A DNA stretch of 64,000 bases from an uncultured Bacteroides sp. (GCA_902168085.1 CABHOP010000011.1:1-64000), one strand, 5' to 3'; positions 25,619 through 34,913 are shown, counted from the stretch's first letter. Numbers and translations: made by a program. The notes: generated from the sequence alone by a model not told the origin.

Positions 25619-26251
25619 TTGTATAAGAGCATTTTCATATCATTGGTATTGTGCGCAGCCGGTTTACAGGTGCAGGCACAGAAAGCTGCTACCGAAGAAA
25701 TCAATAAGGTGGATGGAAAAGGTGCGCGCCATGGTAAATGGTTACTCAACCAACCTGGACGTATGGGCGAAGCCGCTTTTTCAGAATTCGGTACTTATGA
25801 CCACGGTACTAAAATGGGGCAGTGGTATAAGCTGGATAATGAGGGAGACCTGATGGCTATTGAAACCTTTAAGAGTAATGTGCTGGATGGTGAGGTGAAA
25901 TACTATGATAAAGGAAAACTGACTACAATAGGCTATTATTTAAGCCTTAACCCGGCGAATGATTTTGATACGTTTTACGTAATTGACCCCATAACAGATG
26001 TAGAGGTAAGGCGCATTATACCTACCGATAAGCGCACCATCAGGCATGGTACCTGGCGTTTCTATGATACGGAAAATGGGCGCCTGGTTCGAGAAGAGGA
26101 TTACCAGGCCGATGAACTGGTATTTCATAAAGATTATGAAATGTCGAAGGCAGACAGCCTATACTACGCTAAACGGCAAACTAAACTGCCGCATGCTAAG
26201 AAGAAAGTGTACACACCTCCAGCTGCGAAACAAACCAGTTACACAAACTAA
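25619..26251 (+). CDS. Secreted MORN-repeat-like protein, TTG start
   Basis: About 210 aa with signal peptide FISLVLCAAGLQVQAQ. The mature part shows MORN_2/YwqK-like blocks: GKGARHGKWLL, GTKMGQWYKLDNEGD, DGEVKYYDKGKLTTIGYY and RHGTWRFYDTENGRLVREEDY. These short antiparallel-hairpin repeats usually form extended beta surfaces. The track ORF starts 29 codons earlier inside the IscA-like gene, in another frame; I favour the TTG at 25619 because it follows an AAAAGG element and opens directly into the signal peptide. Role unknown. Confidence 0.8.
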   Translation: MYKSIFISLVLCAAGLQVQAQKAATEEINKVDGKGARHGKWLLNQPGRMGEAAFSEFGTYDHGTKMGQWYKLDNEGDLMAIETFKSNVLDGEVKYYDKGKLTTIGYYLSLNPANDFDTFYVIDPITDVEVRRIIPTDKRTIRHGTWRFYDTENGRLVREEDYQADELVFHKDYEMSKADSLYYAKRQTKLPHAKKKVYTPPAAKQTSYTN

Positions 26252-26258
26252 ATAAGAA

Positions 26259-26281
26259 AGCCCATCTGTGAGGATGGGCTC
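26259..26281 (-). terminator. Terminator of the BON-protein gene
   Basis: On the minus strand AGCCCATC-CTCACA-GATGGGCT is followed by TTCTTATTT. It also lies just after the forward MORN gene but lacks a T-run on that strand. Confidence 0.7.
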
Positions 26282-26303
26282 TATACTGCAATTAACCGTA
26301 TGG

Positions 26304-27443
26304 TTATTGGCTGTTCTTATTTTTATTGTTGGCAGATGTCCTGCTTTCCGATGTGTTGTCAGTGCCGGATGACGAATTATTCCTGTCGTTCCAGCTATTG
26401 TTGTTGTTTTGCACACGCAGGTGGTTTTCTACATTCATAACACCCGATATCGACTCCGCAATGCTTTCTGCGCGGCGTTTAGCCTCACGGCTTTCTACAT
26501 TGCCTTTCAATATTACTTCGCAATTGCTTACACTTACTTCTATATCAGAAGCATCCAGTTGTGAATCATCAGCCAAGCGATCGCTGATATCTTCTTTTAT
26601 TCTTTCATCAGAACGTTTGTAGCCCTTAGGGCCTTTACCTGAATGTTGGCCCCGGCTACTTGTTTGCTGGTTCCAGCCACTGTTGCGCGATGTGTTCCAA
26701 TCGCTGTTGTTGCCGCCCCAGTTCCCTTGATTGGTAGATTGGCCTAATGAGCCTCCATTTGCGCCTTGTCCCCAGCTACCTTGATTCCCATAGTTACCTT
26801 GGTTACCATATTGGCTGCCGTAATTGGAACCACCTGCGTTATAGTCATTGCCATAGCGCGTGCTGCCATAGCCACCGCTGCTCGGGTTGCTGTTCATGCT
26901 TTGCCAGTTATTATCATAATTGTGCTGGCCATAGCCTTGATTTCCATAAGTGTGCGCATAATTGCTTTGGTTGTAACCGCTATCATTATACCCCTGGCCG
27001 TACTGATTGCCATACAGTTGCCTGTATTGATTATCAGGGTTGAAATTCTGGCTGCCTGAATTTGAATAATTACTACCAAACGGGCTGGTATATTGCGAAT
27101 CATTTCGTGGGTTGCCATAGCTGCTTTCACCACTGTATGGCTGGCTTTGCCATTGCGATTGCTGATTCTGCCTTTGGTTATTATAGCCACCTTGCCAATC
27201 TTCGCGATAACCCCCGCGTCCACGGTTCTGGTTTTGCCAATCGCTATAGCCCTGATCTTGTTGAGGGCGGTTGTAGCGGGTACCTTCATTATCCCATTGA
27301 TTATAATCAGAAGAAGCAGCGTTCATATAATCTTCATTGTTCCTGGTTGATGAGGAGCGATAATCGTTAGGATTTGAATAGTCATTTCCTTGCAGCGCAT
27401 TATCAGCAGTTTCCCTGTACTGAGAGCGTGAGTTTGTTGCCAT
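26304..27443 (-). CDS. BON domain protein with long prion-like Gly/Asn/Tyr/Gln region
   Basis: A 379-aa protein without signal peptide. Residues about 1-270 are of very low complexity: Tyr, Asn, Gln, Gly and Ser dominate, with many NYGNQG, YGNQ, SGGYGS and QGYGQH motifs, Trp-rich patches (NQGNWGGNNSDWN) and some Arg. A single BON domain follows at about 280-345 (DERIKEDISDRLADDSQLDASDIEVSVSNCEVILKGNVESREAKRRAE), then an Asn/Ser-rich tail. BON domains bind lipid or other proteins and are usually exported; this one shows no export signal, which is odd. The composition resembles eukaryotic phase-separating proteins. The ORF is confirmed by the BON domain being in frame. Confidence 0.88.
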   Translation of the reverse strand: MATNSRSQYRETADNALQGNDYSNPNDYRSSSTRNNEDYMNAASSDYNQWDNEGTRYNRPQQDQGYSDWQNQNRGRGGYREDWQGGYNNQRQNQQSQWQSQPYSGESSYGNPRNDSQYTSPFGSNYSNSGSQNFNPDNQYRQLYGNQYGQGYNDSGYNQSNYAHTYGNQGYGQHNYDNNWQSMNSNPSSGGYGSTRYGNDYNAGGSNYGSQYGNQGNYGNQGSWGQGANGGSLGQSTNQGNWGGNNSDWNTSRNSGWNQQTSSRGQHSGKGPKGYKRSDERIKEDISDRLADDSQLDASDIEVSVSNCEVILKGNVESREAKRRAESIAESISGVMNVENHLRVQNNNNSWNDRNNSSSGTDNTSESRTSANNKNKNSQ

Positions 27444-27641
27444 AACTAGTGATTTTTTAAAGTTTATGATTTACTCTTTCTGTACTAAAAACTATGCCTG
27501 CACGTATATACCCATTGCATGTAGAACAATGTACACAAGCTGAAAAGCCTTGGTTGTAGATGTGTCTGTAACGATTTTAGATAACAACTATGTGTGGCTG
27601 GTATTAGATTTATAACGCAGCGTTTCAATAGTCGCGCATAT

Positions 27642-29024
27642 TTATAGCCTGAATAATAAGGCGGCAATAATGCGGTCTTCCGATTTTACAAGGTCGGGTT
27701 GCCAGCCGGTAGGTATAGGGGTAGTGGTGTAGCCTGTAGGCGATGTAACACCACCGCGCCCTGCAAAATAGGGTACACTAGATTGCCTGTGTACATATTC
27801 TATACGGAAGGTGATACTTTGGTTAGGCATCCAGTCGAAATTAGTAGAGCAGTCCCAACCAGTAAACGTGTCGCCGGGATTAGCACTGAATGGGTGGCTG
27901 CCGGCTGTTTGTGTAGGATTGGTAGGGTTTGGCAGTGGGCTGGCATCGCCGGTAGGGTACAGCACCAGGTAGCGGCCTGGGTTGGTCATATACCCGCCAC
28001 CCATGGTCCATGCAAATTTATTTTTATTGAACCATATGCGATTATATATCATGCCGCTGATAAAATGCTGTGAAGGAGTAGTAGCATCACCATTGAAGGC
28101 TTTTACGCCACCACCGGTTTCAAACCCGAAATCACCCGTTAATGAAAATGCCATCCGACTTATGCCACGCGATGTGGGACGATTATAGTATCGCACTAGC
28201 AAACTGTTGTCGGAGTGAAACCTTTTCCTGCCCGGTATATTTGCTGCATCGCTGCCATAATAATCATTAGTTAACAGCTTGATGTATTCCTGCGGGCACC
28301 AGGTAATATTCATACCTAGCCCGGGCATGCTATTGAACTTGCCATAACTCTGCCAGCCATTTATGATCCAGGGCTCTATTTTCAACTTTGCGCTTGGATA
28401 TATCTGCACACGCAAGCCGTTAAAGAACCAGGGAGTATTATCGGATGTAAATGAAGCCTGGTATTCCCAGTTCTCCACCTGGTAATAAGAGTTCAGCCCG
28501 ATATAAGACATGAACATACCTGCATCTACATTGATGCCATGCCATACATTGAAATGGTAGCCTGCATAGGCTTCGCTCAGGTAGCGGTATACATTCGCCA
28601 GTTCATATTGCCCCCGATATACGCTATAATCATTACGCGGTACTACTATGGAACGTGTGCCAAACTGTGTCATTATTTTGGCATGTGCATTTTGGTAATT
28701 GAATTCACCACCTATGCCTGCAAAAGAAACCTGCATTTCATTATTCCGCGCCAGTGCGGTAGAGCCTACCACCGTATTGTCTATCGGGTTGTTGAAGGAA
28801 TGGGTGTAATTGACATCCAGCATTACGCTTCCTGTAAAATATTTAGTTTGCAATGCAGAATGCGTGCGTCGGTCGCTACCGTTTTGCCACGTCATATCCA
28901 TACCGGCAAAAGGTGTCTTTTCTTCTTTTGGTTCGGTGACTTGTTCTTGTTTTGTCTTTGATTGCGCTGGATTATTTATTAATGCTATAGCGTATAGAAA
29001 GCATAGCCATATACCTTTTTTCAT
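27642..29024 (-). CDS. Outer-membrane beta-barrel porin (OmpL/BBP2-like)
   Basis: A 460-aa outer-membrane protein with a signal peptide (GIWLCFLYAIALINNPAQS). The sequence has alternating strands with aromatic ends and the features of the bbp2/OmpL-like putative porin family, such as YLSEAYAGYHFNVWHGINVDAGMFMSYIGLNSYYQVENWEYQASF. The protein ends in a typical terminal Phe/Leu signature (IIAALLFRL). It probably forms a diffusion channel for small solutes. No inner-membrane transporter lies next to it. Confidence 0.87.
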   Translation of the reverse strand: MKKGIWLCFLYAIALINNPAQSKTKQEQVTEPKEEKTPFAGMDMTWQNGSDRRTHSALQTKYFTGSVMLDVNYTHSFNNPIDNTVVGSTALARNNEMQVSFAGIGGEFNYQNAHAKIMTQFGTRSIVVPRNDYSVYRGQYELANVYRYLSEAYAGYHFNVWHGINVDAGMFMSYIGLNSYYQVENWEYQASFTSDNTPWFFNGLRVQIYPSAKLKIEPWIINGWQSYGKFNSMPGLGMNITWCPQEYIKLLTNDYYGSDAANIPGRKRFHSDNSLLVRYYNRPTSRGISRMAFSLTGDFGFETGGGVKAFNGDATTPSQHFISGMIYNRIWFNKNKFAWTMGGGYMTNPGRYLVLYPTGDASPLPNPTNPTQTAGSHPFSANPGDTFTGWDCSTNFDWMPNQSITFRIEYVHRQSSVPYFAGRGGVTSPTGYTTTPIPTGWQPDLVKSEDRIIAALLFRL

Positions 29025-29193
29025 TTATGATTTATTTAGTTTTAGAAATGTATGTGAAAGCGTCCGGTGTATCCGGATGATTAAATCCTATATTCTTAAC
29101 CGTAAAGTTGGAAGCTTCTTATCAGCGTAGAAGTATTGGTAGAAGAATGTACCAGCAAAAATAAAAGAGTAGTTGCACCGGGATAATGAGATT

Positions 29194-29255
29194 CCACAAC
29201 GCTATTTTTTGACGACGCAAAGTTATAGTCCGTTATGCTGATAATAGCGTTGTGG
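29194..29255. repeat. Perfect 13-bp inverted repeat with 36-nt spacer
   Basis: CCACAACGCTATT and AATAGCGTTGTGG are exact reverse complements. The spacer is AT-rich. The element lies in the roughly 300-bp divergent region between the porin and rRNA methyltransferase genes, about 70 bp before the latter. The rest of the region holds nothing that I can name. Confidence 0.7.
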
Positions 29256-29325
29256 CAATATATTATTTACTTATAGAAACTATAGAACAAATGCATATTG
29301 GTACTATTATTATCTTGCAGCCCAG

Positions 29326-30285
29326 ATGCAGTACGACTTTTCTCAGAAGCTGCCGATGTTTGAAAACCGGCTGCGCAAAATGTATAAACATTATAGCAAG
29401 CTGGCCCGCAGACAAGAGGTGGCATGTTTTCGTTTTTACGATCACGATTTGCCGGAGTTCCCTTTTGCTATAGAACTGTATAATAATGTAGTGCATGCAG
29501 CAGAATACAAACGCAGGCATGGCATGGAAGATGAAGAGCATGAAGCCTGGCTGGAAGCCTGTAAAGGCATTATAGCAACCGTGCTGGAAATAGACCCTGC
29601 TAATGTGTTTATGAAAGTGCGCCAGCGCAAAGCAGGCAGGCAAGGCCAGTACGAAAAATTCTCTGAAGAAAGAGTAGAACGCATTGTACCTGAAGGGGGC
29701 TTGAATTTTATCATCAACCTTACGGATTACCTGGATACAGGCTTGTTTCTCGATCATCGCATTACCCGCAATATGGTACGTGAAGAAGCTAAAGGTAAAC
29801 GTGTACTGAACCTGTTTTGCTATACAGGCTCATTTAGCGTATACGCGGCACATGGTGGAGCGGCGAGTGTTACTTCGGTAGACCTGTCTAAAACCTACCT
29901 GAACTGGGCTAAGCGTAATATGCAGTATAACAAATTGTATGATGATAAGAAGCATGAATTTGTACATGCCGATGTGATGGAAGTGATACGCGACCTGCCT
30001 GCAGATACATTTGACATTATTGTTTGTGACCCGCCTACCTTCTCTAATAGTAAGCGTATGGACGAGACTTTTGATGTGCAGCGCGACCATGTAGCATTGC
30101 TGAAACAATTGCTGAAAGCATGCACCGATGGTGGCAGGATATATTTCAGCAACAATTACCGGAACTTTGAGCTGGACAGGGATAAGATACCCACGCCACA
30201 TATACAGGATATTACCGCAGCCACTACGCCTTTCGACTTCCAGGGTAGGCTGCACCGCAAATGTTATATCATAGATAAGCTATAA
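29326..30285 (+). CDS. Class I rRNA methyltransferase, RlmK-like
   Basis: A 319-aa SAM-dependent methyltransferase resembling the C-terminal RlmK half of RlmKL and the RlmI group. Motifs: NLFCYTGSFSVYAAHGGAASVTSVDLSKTYL (SAM site), FVHADVMEVIRDLP and the catalytic DPPTFSNSKRM. The N-terminal part lacks a THUMP domain, so it corresponds to a free RlmK, expected to make m7G in 23S rRNA; this is inference. The ABC ATPase gene starts 11 bp later and may be co-transcribed. Confidence 0.9.
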   Translation: MQYDFSQKLPMFENRLRKMYKHYSKLARRQEVACFRFYDHDLPEFPFAIELYNNVVHAAEYKRRHGMEDEEHEAWLEACKGIIATVLEIDPANVFMKVRQRKAGRQGQYEKFSEERVERIVPEGGLNFIINLTDYLDTGLFLDHRITRNMVREEAKGKRVLNLFCYTGSFSVYAAHGGAASVTSVDLSKTYLNWAKRNMQYNKLYDDKKHEFVHADVMEVIRDLPADTFDIIVCDPPTFSNSKRMDETFDVQRDHVALLKQLLKACTDGGRIYFSNNYRNFELDRDKIPTPHIQDITAATTPFDFQGRLHRKCYIIDKL

Positions 30286-30296
30286 ATTGCACCGAT

Positions 30297-31058
30297 ATGG
30301 ATAATGCCATCATAATAGTAAAGGACCTGGTAAAGAAGTATGGCGATTTCACGGCTGTAAAGGGTATCAGTTTCGAAGTGAAGCACGGCGAGATATTTGG
30401 TTTGCTGGGCCCTAATGGTGCGGGTAAAACCACTACACTGGAAATTATTGAAACCCTTCGCGAGAAAACAAGCGGTGAAGTATGGGTAGATGGCAAGAAC
30501 CTTGACAAGGAAGCACAGGATATTAAGAAGATAATAGGTGTGCAACTGCAGGCCGCAGGCTATTACCCCAACCTGAACCTGGTGCAGATTATAAAACTAT
30601 TTGCAGGGCTTTACAATCGTGAGGTAGACCCGATGGCATTACTGGATACCGTGAACCTGCAGGATAAAGCAAAGAATAAATTCAAAGAGCTATCAGGCGG
30701 GCAAAAGCAACGCTTCTCTATAGCCACCACGCTTATAAATGAACCCAAGGTCATCTTCCTGGATGAACCTACTACGGGCCTCGATCCACAGGCACGCCGC
30801 AACCTTTGGGACCTTATAAAAGCGGTTCGCGAGCGTGGTGCTACCGTAGTTATCACTACGCATTATATGGATGAAGCCGAAGTACTGTGCGATAGGGTAG
30901 CGATAGTGGATAGCGGGGAAGTGATAGCGTTGGATACACCGGATAACCTTATCGATAACCTCATAGCGTCCGGCTTTAAGCGTCCTAAGCAGGTAAAAGA
31001 AGCCAACCTGGAAGATGTATTCCTGAATAAAACGGGTAGAGAGTGGCGCAATGAATAG
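30297..31058 (+). CDS. ABC transporter ATP-binding protein (no adjacent permease)
   Basis: A 253-aa ATPase of the ABC-2/CcmA type. Walker A GLLGPNGAGKTTT, signature LSGGQKQRFS, Walker B VIFLDEPTTGLDP and switch His in ITTHYMDEAE are intact. The C-terminal segment EANLEDVFLNKTG is the usual end of ABC-2 drug or antibiotic export ATPases. In most genomes an ABC-2 permease gene follows, but here the next ORF encodes a small secreted protein, with which it overlaps by 8 bases. The permease must be elsewhere, or the ATPase serves another complex. Confidence 0.95.
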   Translation: MDNAIIIVKDLVKKYGDFTAVKGISFEVKHGEIFGLLGPNGAGKTTTLEIIETLREKTSGEVWVDGKNLDKEAQDIKKIIGVQLQAAGYYPNLNLVQIIKLFAGLYNREVDPMALLDTVNLQDKAKNKFKELSGGQKQRFSIATTLINEPKVIFLDEPTTGLDPQARRNLWDLIKAVRERGATVVITTHYMDEAEVLCDRVAIVDSGEVIALDTPDNLIDNLIASGFKRPKQVKEANLEDVFLNKTGREWRNE

Positions 31059-31404
31059 GTTGTATATACTGCTGGTAATGCTATTGGCTGCTAATGTTGC
31101 ATTTGCACAACAGGATAGCATCACGGCGGAAGATAAAGCCTACACTGCCATCGAAGCCATCCCTGAAATACAGCAACTGATAAAGAACGATACCGGCAAA
31201 GTATGGCAACTGATGATGCGCACCACGCGCACGCCATCTGCCAATTTCAAATACTATTGGATACAGGTAGGCCAAACCAATAAAGAACGCTTTTATACCC
31301 AGTTCAATTTTTATGTAGACCCCAAAGATTTCGAGGTCTACCTGCTGGATACAAAAACAGATTCCATCTTTACCGTGCCGCAATGGCGCTTACGGTATCC
31401 TTAA
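31051..31404 (+). CDS. Small exported protein overlapping the ABC gene
   Basis: A 117-aa protein with a signal peptide (RLYILLVMLLAANVAFAQQ). The mature part is mixed alpha/beta with YWIQVGQTNKERFYTQFNFYVDPKDFEVYLLD; I do not recognise it, although the pattern resembles small Bacteroidota periplasmic proteins of the PepSY/cystatin-like sort. Its ATG lies inside the ABC ATPase gene (8-bp overlap), so translation is coupled. Its stop overlaps the stop of the convergent HerA-like gene. Confidence 0.85.
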   Translation: MNRLYILLVMLLAANVAFAQQDSITAEDKAYTAIEAIPEIQQLIKNDTGKVWQLMMRTTRTPSANFKYYWIQVGQTNKERFYTQFNFYVDPKDFEVYLLDTKTDSIFTVPQWRLRYP

Positions 31405-32939
31405 AACCAACTACTTTTTTTCTTGCGGCTGGTACCACCCAGTCCCAGTGACCCCAGCAGGCTACGTACTATTGTATTGCCCGCCGTGCGCATCATGCTT
31501 TTAGCTATCGGGTTATCTACTATGGTTTCCAGAATATTCTTTTCTTCCGCCTCGGCAGCTTTCTTTGCAGGTGCTTCTTCTTTAGCTGCTTCCAGTTTTT
31601 GAGATAATATTTCATAGGCACTTTCGCGCTCTACGGGTTGGTTATATTTACCTGCCAGTTGAGATTTATTTACCAGGGCATCTATCTCCTGCGCCGTTAG
31701 TATATCCATCCGCGATTTTGGTGGGCACATCATGGTAGCTACCAGTGGGGTAGGTATGCCTTTTTCATCCAGTAGTGTTACCAGTGCTTCGCCAATACCC
31801 AGTTGGGTGATGATATCTTCTGTTTTATAAAAATCGCTATCCGGATAGTTGGCAGCAGTTAGTTTGATGTCTTTACGGTCGTTGGCAGTAAAGGCACGCA
31901 GCGCATGCTGAATCTTCAAGCCCAGTTGCCCCAATACCGCAGGCGCCACATCCATCGGGTTCTGCGTGATGAAGAAGATACCTACACCTTTAGAACGTAT
32001 CAGCTTGATGATGGTTTCCAGTTGGTTTATCAGCACCTCATTAGCATCAGAAAATATCAGGTGGGCCTCGTCTATAAACATCACCAGTTTTGGCTGGTCC
32101 AGGTCGCCGGCCTCTGGTAGGGTAGCGTATAGCTCCGATAACAGCTGCAGCATGAACGTAGAGAACAGTTTAGGCCGGTCTTGCAAGTCGGTAACGCGTA
32201 CAATGTTGATGATACCACGGCCATCATCGGCAATACGCATCAGGTCATCTACTTCAAATGATTTCTCACCAAAGAACTGGTCGGCTCCTTGCTGTTGCAG
32301 CTCTATCACTTTGCGCATGATAGTACCTACCGATGCAGCAGATATATTACCATAGGTATCGCTCAATTCCTTCTTGCCTTCGTTGGCAGCCCATTGCAGT
32401 GTTTTTTGCAGGTCTTTCAGGTCTAGCAACGGCAACTGGTGGTCATCACAATACTTGAATAACATCGAAAGAATACTTTCCTGCGTAGGGTTCAGGCCCA
32501 ATATCTTAGATAACAACACCGGCCCGAATTCCGTAACCGTAGCACGCAGGCGTACTGCCGGTTCATCACTCAGCGATAGCAGCTCTACAGGGTAGCCCGC
32601 TGGTGTATACGTGATGCCCATATGCTGGGCACGTTCATTTATTTTGTCGTTGGCTACGCCCGGTGCGGCTATACCGCTCAGGTCACCTTTTATATCCATC
32701 ATCAGCACAGGCACACTGGCATCACTCAGTGCCTCGGCTAACACTTGCAGGGTTTTTGTTTTTCCCGTACCTGTAGCGCCGCTTATCAGTCCGTGGCGGT
32801 TCAGTGTTTTCAGTGGTGCAGTAACCGTAGCTTCTGCCACCAATGCACCATCCAATATGCCTTTCCCCAGCATAAAGGAAGCGCCCTTGAATGTATAGCC
32901 CTTATTTATCGTTTCGATGAATTGTTCTTTCGTTGCCAT
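31401..32939 (-). CDS. HerA-like ATPase, DUF853 family
   Basis: A 512-aa P-loop ATPase of the HerA/FtsK superfamily with the DUF853 C-terminal region. Walker A SGATGTGKTKTLQVLAEAL, MMDIKGDLSGI, Walker B VMFIDEAHLIF and sensor FFITQNPMD are clear. The C-terminus is Lys/Glu-rich and then has SLLGSLGLGGTSRKKKSSWF. The start is set at ATG 32939, since the common N-terminus begins ATKEQFIETINKGY. Function is unknown in detail; DUF853 proteins are widespread and not tied to phage defence as such. Convergent with the ABC operon. Confidence 0.92.
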   Translation of the reverse strand: MATKEQFIETINKGYTFKGASFMLGKGILDGALVAEATVTAPLKTLNRHGLISGATGTGKTKTLQVLAEALSDASVPVLMMDIKGDLSGIAAPGVANDKINERAQHMGITYTPAGYPVELLSLSDEPAVRLRATVTEFGPVLLSKILGLNPTQESILSMLFKYCDDHQLPLLDLKDLQKTLQWAANEGKKELSDTYGNISAASVGTIMRKVIELQQQGADQFFGEKSFEVDDLMRIADDGRGIINIVRVTDLQDRPKLFSTFMLQLLSELYATLPEAGDLDQPKLVMFIDEAHLIFSDANEVLINQLETIIKLIRSKGVGIFFITQNPMDVAPAVLGQLGLKIQHALRAFTANDRKDIKLTAANYPDSDFYKTEDIITQLGIGEALVTLLDEKGIPTPLVATMMCPPKSRMDILTAQEIDALVNKSQLAGKYNQPVERESAYEILSQKLEAAKEEAPAKKAAEAEEKNILETIVDNPIAKSMMRTAGNTIVRSLLGSLGLGGTSRKKKSSWF

Positions 32940-32949
32940 AGAGGTGAGA

Positions 32950-32979
32950 AATAAAAAGTCCTGCAAATAATACAGGACT
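32950..32979 (-). terminator. Terminator after the acyl-CoA dehydrogenase gene
   Basis: On the minus strand AGTCCTG-TATTATTTG-CAGGACT followed by TTTTATTT, between the dehydrogenase and HerA-like genes. Confidence 0.8.
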
Positions 32980-33014
32980 AATTTAAAAACGTTTTTGCTA
33001 TTCGCGGTTGCCGG

Positions 33015-34796
33015 TTAAAAGAAATAACCTTGCTTTTCCAGTATTTGAGCGCTCAGCCTGCGGCGTGCATCCTTAGTATTAAAGCTCGCCGTTTTGGTAT
33101 AGCGTTTCAGGCCCATCAGCATCATGCGTTGTTCGTCACCATCAGCAAAAGCATTGATGGCATTCTTACCTGCGTGGTTGATGCGGTCTGCTGCATCGGC
33201 TATCAGTGTTTGCGTAGCATCTATGGCCAGTACGGCATTTTCGTTATTGTTCTGCTGCATCTTCATAGTGCGTAATAATGCACTTTCGGCCATAAAAGTT
33301 TCATTCACCATATCGGCCAGGTACATCAGTATTTCCTGCTCGCCTTCTATCTTCATCATCAGCTTTTGCACGGCGGCACCGGCACACATCAGTATTGCTT
33401 TTTTGAAATTCGCTATTGCTTTCAGCTCTGCTGCAAATGGTGCATCGTCCTCCCCAAAATCAGGTATGCTGGTCAGCTCCTTCTGTATAGCCATAGCAGG
33501 CCCCAAAAGGTTGATGCGGCCTTTCATGGCACGCTTCAGGTACATATCCAGCGTCAGTAGCCTGTTTATCTCGTTCGTGCCTTCAAATATCCTGTTGATG
33601 CGGCTATCTCTATAAGCGCGTGAGATATTGTACTCGTCAGAAAAGCCATTACCACCATGTATCTGCACCCCTTCATCCACCACATAGTCCAGCGTTTCAG
33701 AGCCTATTACCTTCAGTATGGCGCATTCTATAGCATACTCCTCGGCGGCCCCCAGCAGCGTTTCATCTTCACCCTTGCCGGCTTCTGCCAGTTCGTGTTC
33801 TTTATCAGCTATCCAGCGTGCAGAACGGTACAGCGCACTTTCCGTAGCATATATCTTGATGGCCATCTCTGCCATCTTGTGTTGTATGGCACCAAACTGT
33901 GCTATGGGGGTTTTAAACTGTTCGCGGGTAGCGGCATAGGCTACGCTGATGTTCATAGCGCGTTTAGCGCCGCCCAGTGCCGCAGCACATAGTTTCAGCC
34001 TGCCTATGTTCAGTATATTGAAGGCAATAATGTGCCCACGGCCTATTTCGCCCAGCAGGTTCTCTACCGGCACTTTGCAGTTCTCAAAAAACAACTGGCG
34101 TGTGCTGGAACCTTTGATGCCCATTTTATGTTCTTCTTCGCCAAAGCTTAACCCTTCCGTACCACGTTCTACTATAAAGGCACTGAACTTATCGCCATCT
34201 ATTTTAGCAAATACGGTAAATACATCTGCAAAGCCAGCGTTGGTTATCCATATCTTTTGCCCGTTTATAATATAGTGCTTGCCATCCTCGCTCAATACGG
34301 CAGTAGTGCGCGCACCCAATGCATCAGAGCCCGAATTGGGTTCCGTAAGGGCGTAGGCGCCTTTCATTTCGCCCGTTGCCAGTTTAGGTACATATTTTTG
34401 TTTTTGTTCTTCCGTGCCGAAGTACAGGATAGGCAATGTACCTATGCCCGTATGCGCGGCCATAGCTACTGCAAAGGAATGCCCGCCACCCAGTGCTTCA
34501 TTTATAAGCGTAGCAGTCACAAAGTCTTCACCAAGCCCGTTATATTTTTCGGGTAATGCGGCACCCAGCAGGCCCAGCTCGCCTGCTTTATCCAGCAGCT
34601 GCGGCATCAGGCCTTCTTTTTGTTTGTCTATATCCAGGATATGGGGAAGTACTTCTTTATCGAGAAACTCGTTGCAGGTTTGTTCTATCAGTCTTTGTTC
34701 TTCGTTGAAATCTTCCGGCGTAAAAGTATCGGCAGGGTTGGAAGGCTGAACCAGGAATCCACCGCCTATCAATGCGGATTTTGTATTTGCTTCCAT
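33015..34796 (-). CDS. Acyl-CoA dehydrogenase
   Basis: FAD enzyme that oxidises acyl-CoA to enoyl-CoA in beta-oxidation. 593 aa, longer than the classic 380-aa type because of a C-terminal helical extension (about 430-593), as in the VLCAD/FadE-like long-chain enzymes. Motifs: YALTEPNSGSDALG, WITNAGFADVFTVFAKID, QIHGGNGFSDEYNISRAYRDSRINRIFEGTNEINRLL. It stands alone with a terminator behind. No thiolase or hydratase gene is nearby, so the chain-length range is not defined. Confidence 0.95.
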   Translation of the reverse strand: MEANTKSALIGGGFLVQPSNPADTFTPEDFNEEQRLIEQTCNEFLDKEVLPHILDIDKQKEGLMPQLLDKAGELGLLGAALPEKYNGLGEDFVTATLINEALGGGHSFAVAMAAHTGIGTLPILYFGTEEQKQKYVPKLATGEMKGAYALTEPNSGSDALGARTTAVLSEDGKHYIINGQKIWITNAGFADVFTVFAKIDGDKFSAFIVERGTEGLSFGEEEHKMGIKGSSTRQLFFENCKVPVENLLGEIGRGHIIAFNILNIGRLKLCAAALGGAKRAMNISVAYAATREQFKTPIAQFGAIQHKMAEMAIKIYATESALYRSARWIADKEHELAEAGKGEDETLLGAAEEYAIECAILKVIGSETLDYVVDEGVQIHGGNGFSDEYNISRAYRDSRINRIFEGTNEINRLLTLDMYLKRAMKGRINLLGPAMAIQKELTSIPDFGEDDAPFAAELKAIANFKKAILMCAGAAVQKLMMKIEGEQEILMYLADMVNETFMAESALLRTMKMQQNNNENAVLAIDATQTLIADAADRINHAGKNAINAFADGDEQRMMLMGLKRYTKTASFNTKDARRRLSAQILEKQGYFF

Positions 34797-34880
34797 AAGC
34801 TAAAATTGTTTCTATAAATCTAACAAAAATTGCGCGTCAACGTTGTTAATTTTTTGTTGACGAATGGTGCTGCGAATGAT

Positions 34881-34888
34881 TATTTTTG
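34881..34888 (+). promoter_or_regulatory. -7 promoter box for the hydrolase gene
   Basis: TATTTTTG, a perfect TAnnTTTG, 25 bases before the ATG at 34914. Confidence 0.55.
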
Positions 34889-34913
34889 AGCTTTGACAAC
34901 GGCTTTACAATAG

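Noticed and set aside
26747-27370. Several long forward ORFs opposite the prion-like BON gene
   Set aside because: They are mirror frames of a low-complexity region. Only the reverse frame contains a real domain (BON) in line with the repeats.
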